Source: Gordionus sp. m RMFG-2023
Lineage: Eukaryota > Nematomorpha > Gordioida > Chordodea > Parachordodidae
DNA length: 64,000 bases
NCBI RefSeq assembly: GCF_954871325.1
Contig: NC_088775.1
Coordinates: 73,633,561 to 73,697,560, forward strand
Direction of reading: 5' to 3'
Each line of letters begins with the position of its first letter. The stretch's first letter is position 1. Below, in pieces: positions 36,222 through 47,582 of the stretch. A model generated the notes under the pieces. That model had not been told where the DNA came from. It did not search any database and was given only the letters and a program-made list of their open reading frames with translations. The translations under genes and the position numbers were made by a program.

Positions 36222-37469
36222 GCGACAAAAATTAGCAAACATTCCTTATACTTCAAATGACAATGTAGATATTGATTCTCCCCTTTATATAATTAATCAA
36301 GAGGCTATTGATAACATTATATATCCCTACAATCAATTGGGGAATCTCTCATTTCGAAGAAAAAAATATCTAGAGTAAAAAAAAAGTTTTAACAAAATTA
36401 TACCATTATCTTCATCAAATGATGAAAAATTTGATGAAATTGTAGATACCTTAAAAATTAAAAAAATTATATGAAAGATATTTATTATTGGAAATTTTTT
36501 ACATTATTAAGTGTTTAATGGGCATATTCCCACTCTGCTCCTCAGTTGATCAGTATATTTAATAGAAAATCAAAATCTTTTAGTATAAAAAGTGAAAAAT
36601 ATGGTTATTGATAAGTTAGCAGCAAAATTTTAACCATAATCCGTAATTTCATAAAGCGCCATCTATTTTTTTTATCAATTTTTGGAGTCGATAGCGTCGC
36701 CAAGGTTTTGATATTGTATATATATTTAGCAAAGGTGTCTAAATAAAAAGCAATAAAAAAAATCGAAAAAACTCACTATTTTGCTTAAAAACAGGTAAAG
36801 CAATTTAGGTAAACCGGATGTTAAAAGCCTATAATGGCACCAATATTTATTATTCTTTAATAGCCCATTAGAGAATTTTTTTACCTACAAAATGATATAT
36901 TATAATATTTTTTACTGTAAATAGTTTTTGAGATATAAGCATTTTAAAAATTTTACAGATTCCAAAGTGGCTCTTTTTTGTACCTTTGAGCCCCTATATC
37001 TCGTAAACCAGGTGTGCTTGCGAGCTAAAATAAACGACTTTCTCACTCTTTTATCTATCTAAATAATTCCAGAAATTTTTAACAATTTTAAAAGGGGTCG
37101 GCTGAATCGTGATCGATTTGACATGGAATGACCCAAAAATAGATGAAAGGTTCTTAATTAATCAGTCAACACATAAATTTATATATTTTACTACCTCAGA
37201 AACCTTCCTAATCTATTTCAAATCTTGATAGAGAAAAAATAAAGTTAAAGTCGAATTATAGATTATTAGCTGAAAGCAATCTATGTTATAAAAGGTTAAC
37301 AATAGTTTATAATATTCCAAGAAATGCTATATACTTCGCATAATTTTAAACATATTTTGGACTATATTCCAAATATATTAATTATTATATATTTTGAACT
37401 CTACCCATTAGTACTTCTACCAATGAAAGAACATTTTCAACATCAATAAAAACATATTTGATAAGTAAT

Positions 37470-37654
37470 GTTGTTAAATGGCTCGATTTGACCCGATTTA
37501 AATAGAGCTAACAATAATCCTCGAGATTTCGCTTATAGATGTTCAAATCTTTGTGTCTATGAGCAAAATCTTAAGGCTTGCGTAATATCTTTCTGGATAA
37601 AATATTGAACTGCCATTTTTAAAAATCGGCTAAAATCCAGCCGTTTAACAGCAC
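37470..37654. mobile_element. MITE family A inside hAT copy c
   Basis: Starts GTTGTTAAATGGCTCGATTT, ends AGCCGTTTAACAGCAC. It interrupts the hATC-coding region just after IKTYLIS. The same insertion position is occupied in copy d (55,288-55,482). Confidence 0.8.
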
Positions 37655-38067
37655 CTGTAAGAAGTATTTCCTCTGAAAATAAATTGCATAGCTTCACCCT
37701 TCATAATAAATTTAGAGAGTTGACACCATGTATTGATGAAATCATTCATATATTAGGTAATTCCAAAGATTGGATTTTATGTTATAAATTTATAAATGCT
37801 TCTTAATTATATTTTTCTTACTAATTTATATTTGAGTTAATGTATTATAATTGTCAATATTTTATAGTTACTACTTCTAATAAATTTATGTAACGTAAGG
37901 TATCCTCAAATAACTCCTAAAATCATTCTAAAAAAAATTGTAATTATCCCCCCCCCCTCCCTTCATAGCAAATTCCTGCATACGCGCTTAATACATGTTT
38001 ATCCAATTTGAAAAAAAACCCTTTAGCATAATGTTCAATCTTTCTTAATTTTATATGCTTTGTCTAG

Positions 38068-38200
38068 GATCATTGGTGGAATATCAAGGAGCTCATATCT
38101 TTAACTATAAAAATTTATACCCAAAAAAAGATTTGGAAAAATTGCACGATGGCTATATACTCTCCTATGGGTTAAAGTTTAATAAAACATTATATAAAAA
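38068..38200 (+). CDS. FTP lectin module exon, reading frame ambiguous
   Basis: A strong acceptor GCTTTGTCTAG ends at 38,067. Frame 1 (phase 0) reads DHWWNIKELISLTIKIYTQK and could end at ATGG|GTTAAA (38,170), leaving phase 1 as the next exon needs. Its WW and IKIYT fit the FTP core. Frame 2 (phase 1) reads NLYPKKDLEKLHDGYILSYG and ends at a perfect AAAAA|GTAAGT donor (38,200). I cannot choose between them from the sequence alone. Confidence 0.45.
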
Positions 38201-38241
38201 GTAAGTAATTCAACATAAAAACAGGCCTAATATTCCTCCAG

Positions 38242-38333
38242 GATGTGCCTTTTTCGGGATAATTAAGAGGATGACTTATTTTAATATTCAATTGCCTGAG
38301 TTACCCGATAACTATGCTTGGGAAATTTTTAAT
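38242..38333 (+). CDS. FTP lectin module, middle exon
   Basis: Acceptor ATTCCTCCAG (to 38,241), phase 1. It reads CAFFGIIKRMTYFNIQLPEL and then PDNYAWEIFN, ending at a candidate donor AAT|GTAGCT (38,334). The pattern Cys ... aromatic-x-I-x-L-P is compatible with the second half of an FTP module, but this is weaker evidence than the exons with the closing CEV motif. Sequence from 38,395 onward (ACAGTCAAACCTGTAC) looks like a transposon end. Confidence 0.4.
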
Positions 38334-38394
38334 GTAGCTATACAAACAAAAAAGATCGAAAGTATACATATTTATATTAGATATACATATACAG

Positions 38395-38860
38395 TCAAAC
38401 CTGTACAATTTGAGCTTTTGATAATTCGTGCAACCCTCTACCAATATTTTGAGCCTAATTACAATCCTATTAACTACTATTAAAAAATGCTTTGATGGGC
38501 AACTGTTTACTTTGAAAAGTGGACAGATTTTTAATATTATTCATTTGGGTAAGACCTCTATAAGTGGGAATTTGTTGCATTCATTTATTTATATTATAAA
38601 ATTTTATCCTCTTTTTAAAACTATTCATGTCTAATAAATTAATAAAGAAAACTGAGTTATCATTAATTAAAAAAATTTAGGTTATAAATTTCTAAATCAT
38701 CATACTGAAAGAGTATGTGCTAAAAGATTTAATATTTATATTTTTAATGGAACTATTCACAATATTCATAAATTCAAAGAAGGAATTATCAGACGTCATG
38801 CAAATAAACCATATAATACCAAAAACAAATTATTATAAACAGTTGAACACGAAAATTCTA
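38395..38860 (+). other. Coding relic of unknown type
   Basis: Open pieces read FDGQLFTLKSGQIFNIIHLG and, later, YKFLNHHTERVCAKRF then NIYIFNGTIHNIHKFKEG. The order and lack of splice signals suggest a decayed mobile-element gene, but I do not recognise the family. Confidence 0.3.
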
Positions 38861-39339
38861 TATTATATATAAATTTACAATATTTATACCATAAATTTGT
38901 AACATTTTAATTTTAATAATATTTGAAAATATCATATTAAAAATATAAAAATCGGTATATATATTCAAGGAAATATTTTTGTATAAAAAAATAAAATATA
39001 TAATTTAGCAATCAATAGTCAAGGGTAAAAATAATCATAATATATAAAAAAGAAAAGAAGAATGTCAAGTATGTTGAACTAAGAGGAAAAGGGGAGTGTT
39101 TCGAAGAAACACTTGTAATTCCCTTATAGGATTTCAAATTGAATTTTTGTTTGAGAAAAAGGGACTAGTTTTTAACTTCCTGTCCTTATTGAAATTTTTT
39201 ACCCAATCGATTTAAAAATTTTAGGGATTGGGGACCGGGATTTCCCAAAACACTAAAAATTAAAGGGATATAAAAGAATTTAAAAGGAACTTATACTTAT
39301 TGCATTTTTTGATTTCTTGGAGTTCCAAGAGGTCAGAGT

Positions 39340-40670
39340 TTCTATTAGCGGGAAATGAGGTTAACACATGACACATCCCAGACAAGTCTTTTGCCGCCGA
39401 GGCAAGATGTTAAAGACATGCCACCGGGACGCTTACCATCCTCATTTAGGAGACCTAACGGCTCCAAACTATTAGTGTAACCGGCCGAAATCAAATATTT
39501 GCCTATCAACCTATGATTGTCATGTCACAAAAAACGGCCACTGACTTTAAGGCAAGAGAAACAATGTCTAAAAAATGGATCAACTTACTTGCTTATATCA
39601 GGCAGCACAGATGTCAACAGATGGGATAAAACAACCTAACCTCTGACCAATGGTAATTTGAAACTCATCGTTTGGAGTAACATTTCCTTTTTCCCCTCGG
39701 AATCGCGTCTAGCCATTCATGGTCGTTAAGATCTTTTTGCATTTCTGAGTAGTTGAAGGTTAGTTAGATTGGGACACAAACAAAGTTTTTAAAATGCACA
39801 ATGAAGCATGGAAACTAGAAAGCTCTTTAAATGGCTGGAAATGGGGTGTTCGGATCCTTGAAGAACTAGAGTGAGCCAAGATTGTTTGGCCCAAGTTTAA
39901 AGTGGATCGTTCAACTCGATAAGCAAGGAAATCGTTAAATGATATCCTAGAAGAAAGGAAACAAGCAATTACCCTTAAATTGGGGGATGAAAATCTAAGC
40001 CCTTCCTGGTAAGCAGGCAAAGAGGCAAATGACCATTTAGAATCAGAAAACTTTAAGACTAAAAGGGATTCGTTAAAATGTTTAAATATTAATTCGAAGG
40101 ACTTAAGGAGGAAATTATATTGGAATGGAGAAGATTTAGATGTGCAAGAGTCTAGGTAAGACTCGATGGCCGACATAACATTGGGTATCCGCCAAAAGCG
40201 CCATCATAGAGATACCATAAATTTAGGTCTAATAGGCTTTAAATTTTTGATCAAATCTTGAATATATAGTAAAGAGCAAGGGTATTAGTGGATCACTTTG
40301 CTGAATCCCCTCTTCAAAGGATAAGGAAAATTCCCCAAATTTGAGTAACAAGGGAAATCCATAACAGGGAATTAAGGATATTTTAATATTTGGGGAAATG
40401 TTGTAAGAAGAGGGCAAAAATGAGCTCCAATGAATGCTGTTGAAGGCATTTTTGTGCAGTATCCAGTGTTTATAAAAATACGCGCTACATACGAGACTAC
40501 TTCGCATCCACGTCTCTCCAAAACCTAACTGTGAGGTAAATAGGAGGGAACTGGCCTTAGACTGGATTCTATTTACTATAACCTTGGACACTAATCGATG
40601 AAAAAATGACCCTGTGGCTATGGGGATCCTGAGGCCGTGCCAGGCCATTCTAACTGTCTTTTTTTACTTT
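39340..40670 (-). pseudogene. Non-LTR retrotransposon (LINE), reverse transcriptase remnant
   Basis: Minus strand. 40,648-40,229 carries reverse transcriptase parts: HRLVSKVIVNRIQ, SQLGFGE, HKNAFNSIHW and the GIQQSDPLIPLLFTIY motif (family norm GxQQGDPLxPxLF). After a short gap, 40,176-39,760 continues with DSKWSFASLPAYQEGLRF and NLRVIACFLSSRISFNDFL. The C-terminal end near 39.45-39.37 kb reads EPLGLLNEDGKRPGGMSLTS and GKRLVWDVSCV, a tail shared by many animal LINE proteins. The 5' part of ORF2 (endonuclease) is absent and frames are broken, so it is a 5'-truncated dead copy. Clade not assigned. Confidence 0.85.
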
Positions 40671-42027
40671 ATAAATAACAAAGACGATCGAGGTAATGGT
40701 AAACAATGTTGTAAGTTAATAATGGTAAATAAATAAATAAACAATCAATATGGCTATGTTTATAATTCATCATGGCTGCGTAATAATAATGGCCGGAAAT
40801 TTTTATGGGTATCCCCGGTGTTATAAGCGTAAGGTTATTAATTGAAATTTGACAAAAAGTAATTATCTTTATTTCTACTCACCCAGGGTGGATTTCCCTA
40901 AAGGTTTCGGCTATGAGTCACGTGTAACCTATCGGTTGTGGCGTGCTCAGCGGGTCAATCTATCGATCTTAACAAAGCTTATCAGCGAATATGTTCATCC
41001 AGTTTGGTTAAAGAAACAAGACATGCACCAAAAATAATGTATACAAAGAGGAACTTCGCGTATAAGGATATTATTACAAAATTCGGTTAATGATTTTAGT
41101 AAAGAGTCAATAAAGCCAATATTAAAACATTGAAATAAATCAAGAAAAAAATCTGGTCTGAACCCGTCTAAACCACCTGTCGTCCCTTTTTTTAAAGGAC
41201 TTCAAGCACATATGACTTATCACATGTAAAGAGAATAGGGGAAGAGCCATGCGGGTGAATGTTAAATAAACAAAGATAACCTCTTATTTTATTTCATAAA
41301 TTAATTTTATATGTTTACTCATATATTGTACAAATTTTATAATAATTTTATACATTTTTGTTTTGTATAAGTTTATGTATAATTCATAACTTCACTTTGA
41401 TGAATTAATAAAAATAAAAAATTATTTGAAAATGGTGAACATAATCTCACCTTTTGCTAAACTAAGAATGTGAGAGTAGAAAAATTTTTTTAATAAAAAA
41501 GTCTTGATAAATTGGGCAACTGTCTAAGTTGGTCAAAAATCTTTACCCAATGATGCTCACATTAGACAGGTTTGACTATATTATATTGTTAAATATTAAT
41601 TTATATACTATATATTTTTTTTAAAGATATGATAGGTGACCAGATCGTAACTCAACTACAATGGGGCATCAATAAACTTTCAAGAACAATGTGTAACAGA
41701 TATACAAGTAAATTAATTATTTATGAAACGATTTATAGCTTTTTACTTACATAGTCATTTATTTTCAACAACACAGTTACCTCTTTATCAATCTAAATAA
41801 AAGGGATAAAAGGCTCTATGCTTTTGAAAAAGAATATTATGCGACTAAAAAAGGTTATATTTAATTTTATATTTTTTTATTGTTGTAGTTCAATTGACGG
41901 CGAGGGAAGTTTGTAAACTTTAGATGATCTAATTTAAGAAATGTTTAAAATCCATGAAGAATTTCTAATAGAATAACCAAAAAAAATAAAATTTGTTTTA
42001 TATATTTTTTGCATGAAGTAAAGGCAG

Positions 42028-42159
42028 CTGGTCAAATGATTTACACCGAATGTCCATATCCATACGCGAAAACGGTATCGATTATTTACGAAAGAAAGGG
42101 GGAAATGAATAAAAAAGGGTTTGGGCTCTGCGAAATTTTGATATCCGGAGAAAAGATTT
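42028..42159 (+). CDS. FTP lectin module, C-terminal exon, last before the Ig exons
   Basis: Acceptor AAAGGCAG (to 42,027) and donor ATTT|GTTAGT (42,160), phase 1 at both ends, 132 nt. It reads GQMIYTECPYPYAKTVSIIY followed by KKGFGLCEILISGEKI. Cys, the A-K-T-V-S-I-I strand and G-L-C-E-I-L-I-S-G fit the FTP closing motif closely. It is only 144 nt upstream of the first Ig exon and in the matching phase, which is the best physical evidence that lectin and Ig parts belong to one gene. Confidence 0.6.
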
Positions 42160-42303
42160 GTTAGTCCTTTTTTAAACAATAAAATAAGATCACTTAAATT
42201 TTATGAAATATAATATTCACCTTAATATCTAATATAATTTTATTATTAATAATCCCATGTAAATGATTGCATTATAACTATATCCATATGAAAAAATTGG
42301 AAG

Positions 42304-42756
42304 ATTTTAATGTGTCCTTCAAAGTTTTTGATAACATTTCGGAAGTTAATCACACTCAACTTATTCCCTCCAACGACAATATGTCTATTTATGTCAACGA
42401 AAATATAGACGCGTTTAACAAATCGAGCTATCCAGTAATGTTAATGTGTTTATTAAAGAGTTATAACTCGGGTTCAAATAATTTTAAAGATTACATTAAT
42501 ATAAACCCCTCTTTGATTATGTACACATGGGAGATCAGTCTAAATAAAGAAATATGGGTGAAAAATAACGAGGGTAGCACAGATGTCAATATAACTGATG
42601 TAAATAGAAAAATAGTAAAAAACTCAAGTCCATTTTTGCTCATAGAAAATTTTAATCGATATGATGGGACTTCTATTAGCTGTAAGGTGCATACAAAACT
42701 TTACCCTATTATTCGTATTTTGGACTTGGAAGCATCTTTGGAGCTAACAGTTTTAT
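42304..42756 (+). CDS. Immunoglobulin-domain exon 1
   Basis: A 453-nt exon, phase 1 at both ends, from AG (42,303; a weak acceptor) to TTAT|GTAAAA (42,757). After a linker it encodes an Ig fold: YPVMLMCLLKSYN (strand B Cys), MYTWEISLNKEIW (strand C Trp), FLLIENFNRYDGTSISCKV (strand E-F with D-G-x-S-x-S-C-K-V) and a closing LELTVL. The pattern resembles the I-set domains of nephrin/kirre-type adhesion proteins. Several N-x-S/T sites suggest an extracellular, glycosylated protein. The open frame extends upstream to an ATG at 42,288, so an alternative transcript start cannot be excluded. Confidence 0.75.
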
Positions 42757-42822
42757 GTAAAAATTTTATTTAGTTTTTAAAATATTTACTAAAATTCTCT
42801 TCTCATTTTTTCTTTATTTAGA

Positions 42823-44640
42823 CCTGTGAGTCACCGTTAATTTTCTCCATGCCAAAAGCCGCCGAATGAGATGAGACACGCCATTTGGCTTGCCGCCTAT
42901 TTATTTATAGAGGCGGCTCGGCGTGTGAAATTTTTAAAATGCTATTTAATTCAATTTATATATTAAATTATAATTTTTTATTTAAAAAAATATAATTAAA
43001 ATGTGAGTATTGGTAATAATAAATGCATATTATTTACAATCATTCATTCATTATATTTTATTATATACACCCCACTTTTAAGATTAAAAAATAAAGAATA
43101 GGAGACAAAGGAAGATTAATGATATACTCTATTATAATGGGTCTATACGTTTTAAACTACCCTATATAAAATTATAAAATAACAACTAGCTCTAATAATA
43201 ATAAACATTGAGACCTTAGAATCTCCGAAGAATAAAAATAAGAAAAGTACCATCGTGCCTAATTATATTTATTGTGAACCATTTAATATAATTCTACGGT
43301 ATAATTGAAAATTTTAATTAGATATTTAGAACTTATGGAGTATGATAGAGATGCATAGAGTGAAATTCAAGTCGAAGATATCAAACATACAATTCATATT
43401 TAGATAAAATAGCTGATATACATTTCCTTACAAGCAACAATTAAAATGGCTATAGAATGCCATATTTTACTTGCCAGATAAAGCCTTTTGGGAAAAGTGA
43501 CTGAAACTTAATAGACTTGATAATTTAACTAAAGAACTTTGTGCACCTGCAATCAGTACATCTAGTGAAAGGATTTTCTTCATTGCTGGATTAGTATTCA
43601 ACATTAAAAGGACGTCTATTATATCCCACTAATCTCGCGACATACAGTATTTATTCATGACAACTATAGTTTAATCAAATTTGATTTCTAATTTATTTAT
43701 ATTGTTTGCATTCCATTCCAAATTTATATATAATTTGTTTTAATAAGATTGTTATTGCACAACCGTAACCGGGGAGAGGGAGAAATTCTCTCCCCCCTCC
43801 CTTCAGAAATATGTTATTTTTGTGAACCTCCTTTTAAACTAATAAAAAATTCCCACCTGTCCTCCAAAAATATACTAATATATCTTAAACACTATGAAAG
43901 AAAGAATATAAAGTAAACTAAAACTAATAACTATAATTCATATTTTTTTAAAAAGCTTATATATATATATAAAAGTGATAAACCAAAAATATTATTTAAG
44001 AAATGAAATATAAGCTAAAGGCAAGTCTTAAGGAAAAAGTGCAATTTAAAAATACTATTAATGTGTCCTTAAAATTACTAAATAATATGATATATAAAAT
44101 TTAATCTTTAATAAAGGGAAAATATATTTCATATTTCTTCCACACAGCTTATGTTTTGATACTATCTCTTTTAAAATAATTTCGTACATTTTAAATAATG
44201 ATAAATAGTTGTTTTTATTAAAATTAACCTCCTATCCTATATAAATATTTACTGGTTATATATATAGGACCCAACCGAGGGATGGGCAAAAGCGAGCCTA
44301 AAACCCACATAAAGGAAGGTCTGTGGATGAAGCTGCCAAAAATTTATTAATCCCCCCCCCCTACTCTTAGGAAAATCTTAGCTATGTCCATGATTACCTA
44401 TGAAGTGTGATCTGATCTGAAGCCAATTTGTCTATTTCGGAGAATGAGAAATACGTAAATTTATATAGAGGTGGGATAGGAAATGATTTAAGAAGTAAAT
44501 TATATAAAAAATTTGGAACTAAGAATGTTCAAAAATTATAAAACAATCTATTAGGCGGGTGGTAATTTGGTGAGCTGATAAACCTCAATGAAAAATTTAA
44601 GAAAAGCGCCACCGCCTATGGAGACTTTGGCACACAGGTC
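42823..44640 (+). mobile_element. hAT relic in the intron between Ig exons
   Basis: Left end AGACCTGTGAGTCACCG and right end CTTTGGCACACAGGTCT are inverted, with GC-rich GGCGG/CCGCC subterminal motifs at both ends. At 43.45-43.66 kb the plus strand reads APAISTSSERIFFIAGLVFN then IKRTSIISH, the hATC motif of Ac-like transposases. The coding region is decayed. Poly-C tracts at 43.79 and 44.35 kb suggest another nested element (about 43,760-44,395, ending ATCTTAGCTATGTCCATG). Confidence 0.65.
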
Positions 44641-44739
44641 TATAATATAATTATATACAGATTTTTGTTTCCTCATATATATTAAGAAAATGTTGGCAAA
44701 GATAGTCTAAGGAATAATTGGCGCACTTTTATGTATTCT

Positions 44740-45890
44740 ATTTAGTGCTGTTTGTTACCTAAAATAAAAATGCTTCACTTGTTACTTTTAAAAAATAAAA
44801 CGGGTTACCGTTACTCGTTATCTTTTAAAGAAAGGAACACGTTACTCACTATTTAAAAAAAGTTATGCGTTACTTAAAAAAAATAATAAATATAAATTTT
44901 CTTTTTATTTATTTTTTTCCCCACAAATAATAAAAATAAAATATTACAAAAATAATAAATAGATAATTTTTTTGTAAACTCAAAATTTTGATCAGATAAA
45001 CAAGAGAGCTTAGTGCTCAATACAGCTTTCGCTGAGCTAAGAACACATTCAGATGGCGCAGAGGATAAAGGGTTGTATTATATTTAATAAATTTAATTTG
45101 GAGGGGGGGGGAATTTATTAAAAACAATTGAAAAATGATCTTCATTTTTAAAAAAACTTAGAATATCTTCGCAAAAAACTTTATTCAGATCCTCATCAAA
45201 TTTTTTTTATCTTTATTAGAATTTAAGAATTATACTTTTACCATCATATGTCTTTTTAGATTTGAGCTGATGGGCATGTTGGAATATTTGAATCTGGGTA
45301 CAATCTACCATAGGCATAAACGGGGGGGGGGCAGTGAAAATCCCCTCTTCGGAAATTTTTTTAATAAATATTATTATAAGCTAATAAAAATTCCCCCCCC
45401 CCCTTCTCCCCACAAAATATATACAACATATCACTAAAAACAAAAATTTGAAAGAAAAATTAGTATAGAAGTTATCATTTTCATCTGAAGAAATAAGTAT
45501 ACTTTTGACATATATTCTTTTAAAATTAATTATAATATTAGAGAATATAAATTAACATCCTCATTAATTTAATATAAATTAAATTAGCAATCTTAACTGT
45601 ATAAAATTTAACAACAAAGTTTTAATAATTAAATAGAAATTTAGTGGTTGATCTGAATTAAAAACTCGATTAAATTATTTATAAAATTTAAAAAATATAT
45701 ATAATATATAATTCCATATATTTTAAGAAAAAATTAAAGCACCGAGTAACGTTTTGCGTTAAAATTACTTTTAAAAAATAAACAACTTATTTTCTTTTGA
45801 AAAAAGTAACAATGGCGTTCCATTTCCTTAAAAAGTAACACTATTAGTAACGGTGTTACTTCATCAACGTTACTCTTTACATCATTAATA
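44740..45890 (-). mobile_element. hAT relic with GTTAC/GTAAC subterminal repeats
   Basis: Both ends are dense in GTTAC and GTAAC (44,740-44,880 and 45,740-45,885), as expected for hAT subterminal binding repeats. On the minus strand about 45,070-44,940 reads LSSAPSECVLSSAKAVLSTK, a hATC motif. The inside is further interrupted by poly-G/poly-C-ended sequence (45,100-45,415). Exact termini and target duplication not resolved. Confidence 0.6.
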
Positions 45891-45932
45891 TTTTTAACAG
45901 TTCATTAATATAATATCTTTTAACATTTATAG

Positions 45933-46033
45933 ATGGACCTGAGATAATTTTATCTCCCAGTCACATATTTTATAAAAATGAAACGATAATGCTTTCAGCT
46001 AAAATTATAGCAAATCCAAGAGTACCTTTGAAA
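45933..46033 (+). CDS. Immunoglobulin-domain exon 2 (first half of an Ig fold)
   Basis: Acceptor TAACATTTATAG (to 45,932) enters in phase 1. Joined to the previous exon across 3.2 kb of transposon-filled intron it reads ELTVLYGPEIILSPSHIFYK then NETIMLSAKIIANPRV. The L-x-V-L-Y-G-P linker between consecutive Ig domains is characteristic of nephrin/kirre-type proteins, which supports the join. The strand-B Cys is replaced by Ala (LSAKI). Donor either AAGA|GTACCT or GAAA|GTAAAA (46,034), phase 0. Confidence 0.65.
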
Positions 46034-47582
46034 GTAAAATTAATAAGAAATATTTGATAAATTCGATATTCACTTTTATTTACGTATTTCTTAAATTTTA
46101 CAAAACATCTCATTATAGAATTAAAGTTACGATTTAAAAAAATTTAAAGAGTTTGGTTTAATATAATATATACAAATCAGATGAAGATTGTTTTAAAGTT
46201 TATTTTACCCAAAAAAGTTTTATCAATAATAGGGGGGGGGGGGGTTATAGTTTTCTATAAAATATTTTACTCAATCGAATATTTTTTAAACATTTACAGT
46301 TTCTAATTTATATAAAATAAAAATATTTTAAATATGTGTATTTTATTTATTTAATATTTAAAAATAAAATATCTGACAAACTTATTATTCTATAGAAAAA
46401 TAAACAAAATTCATTATGAAATAATCAAGGTAAATTAAGAATTATTCATAATATTTTTGTGTTTGAGGAAGAGACCCCTAATAAAAAAAACTTTTTTCAT
46501 ATATTATATTAGTTAAAAGTGAATACTAGACAAATATATAGATTAATAGCTGTTAATATATTTCATTTACCTTAAAGTAATCTATTATTTTTGGAATGAT
46601 TTTTATTATTTCTTTTACTTATTAACTTAATATTTGCCCAAAACCTATTACTTTACGGACTGATTTTTATTATTTCTTTTATTTGACTATCTATTAACTG
46701 AACATTTATACGCACTGATTTTATTATTTCTTATTTTACATTATATGTATTAACTTAATAGTTTCTTATATTATTCTGTTAATACTTTCGTCGATTAACT
46801 TGTTGAAAACTTTGATAAATTATTGTTATTATAATTTTATATTAACCCATTGTTAAGTAATTTTATAACATATATATAGATTTGAAATTTGTTAGATACA
46901 TTAGTCATAATATATAAAATAAAATAATTAATATAAAAATCAAATGTTGTTTTAAATTGGAACTTGAAGATTTTGAAGCTGATATAATACTTTTGGGCAC
47001 ATTTTCATTTGGTAAGTAAATTAGATCTTTCAATGGACCATGGTAATGTTATTTCATCTGATTTTGAATTTTCAGAATCAGATGAAATAATAATATCCAT
47101 GTTTATGCTAATCTATTAAATTAAAATATAAGATTCAAATTAATAAACTATAATAATGTCTTGTTAAAAAATATAAATGTGAAAAAGGAAAAACAGCAAA
47201 TTAAAAATAGAAGACTTTTTTCATAAAAAATTCAGGTTACTTAAATTTTTCAAATAAATAAAAACAAAGTGTTTTTAAAATTGAACGAACGTTAAATTCA
47301 AACGCGTTCGTCAAAAAGAAGGAACGCGTTCACGTTAAAAGTTGGTCAAAGATAAAAGGAAAGCCGTTCAACATTTTTTTCAAAAAAACGAACTTCGTTC
47401 ACGAATGGGTTCAAAATGAAAGCGTTCGTTTACAGCACTAAATATAACCAATTTATATTTCAATGAAAGGATGTTCATGAATGATTGATTGTCTATTATT
47501 TGTATTGTTAAATTAATTGTATTTAAGAATTTATTTAAATAATAGTGAAAAGAGAAAAAAATTTGCAAGTTAATATTGTAAC
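46034..47582. other. Presumed intron with repeat ends
   Basis: No coding frame. A poly-G tract lies at about 46,232. At 47,280-47,440 repeated GAACGCGTTC-type motifs end in CGTTCGTTTACAGCACTA, resembling a hAT terminus; its left end was not separated. Confidence 0.4.

Larger units (their letters stand above)
32942..37134. mobile_element. Element with ~500-bp terminal inverted repeats
   Basis: Left arm about 32,942-33,450 (GGGCCGTTCCATGTAAAATC ...) and right arm about 36,655-37,134 (... GTTTGACATGGAATGACCC-type end) are inverted copies over roughly 500 bp, with small differences. Between them are remnants of coding sequence: at 36.23-36.46 kb the frame reads LANIPYTSNDNVDIDSPLYI, a peptide I cannot assign. 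A later LTR element sits at 33,994-36,221. Total 4.2 kb. The superfamily is unknown to me, and the target duplication is not evident. Confidence 0.75.
32428..37990 (+). mobile_element. hAT element (copy c), split by a long-TIR element
   Basis: Starts CAGGCCCATATGCAGAGGGA and ends GCATACGCGCTTA, flanked by ACACATGC/ATACATGT (6 of 8 bases, 32,420-32,427 and 37,991-37,998). Poly-C tracts lie just inside both ends. The arms 32,428-32,941 and 37,135-37,990 align along their length to the unsplit copy at 54,500-56,474. The right arm carries hATC remnants on the plus strand: PISTSTNERTFSTSIKTYLI at 37.4 kb and, after an internal MITE A, SSENKLHSFTLHNKFRELT. The transposase is decayed. Confidence 0.8.

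Noticed and set aside
40849-41037. Plus-strand frame ending KKQDMHQK
   Set aside because: No splice signals or family similarity; it sits between a LINE and intron sequence.
41633-41710. Possible extra exon reading IGDQIVTQLQWGINKLSRTM
   Set aside because: Open between splice-like signals, but it matches neither FTP nor Ig well enough to claim.
41934-42179. Minus-strand frame opposite the last FTP exon
   Set aside because: Antisense shadow of the exon with the GLCEILISG motif.
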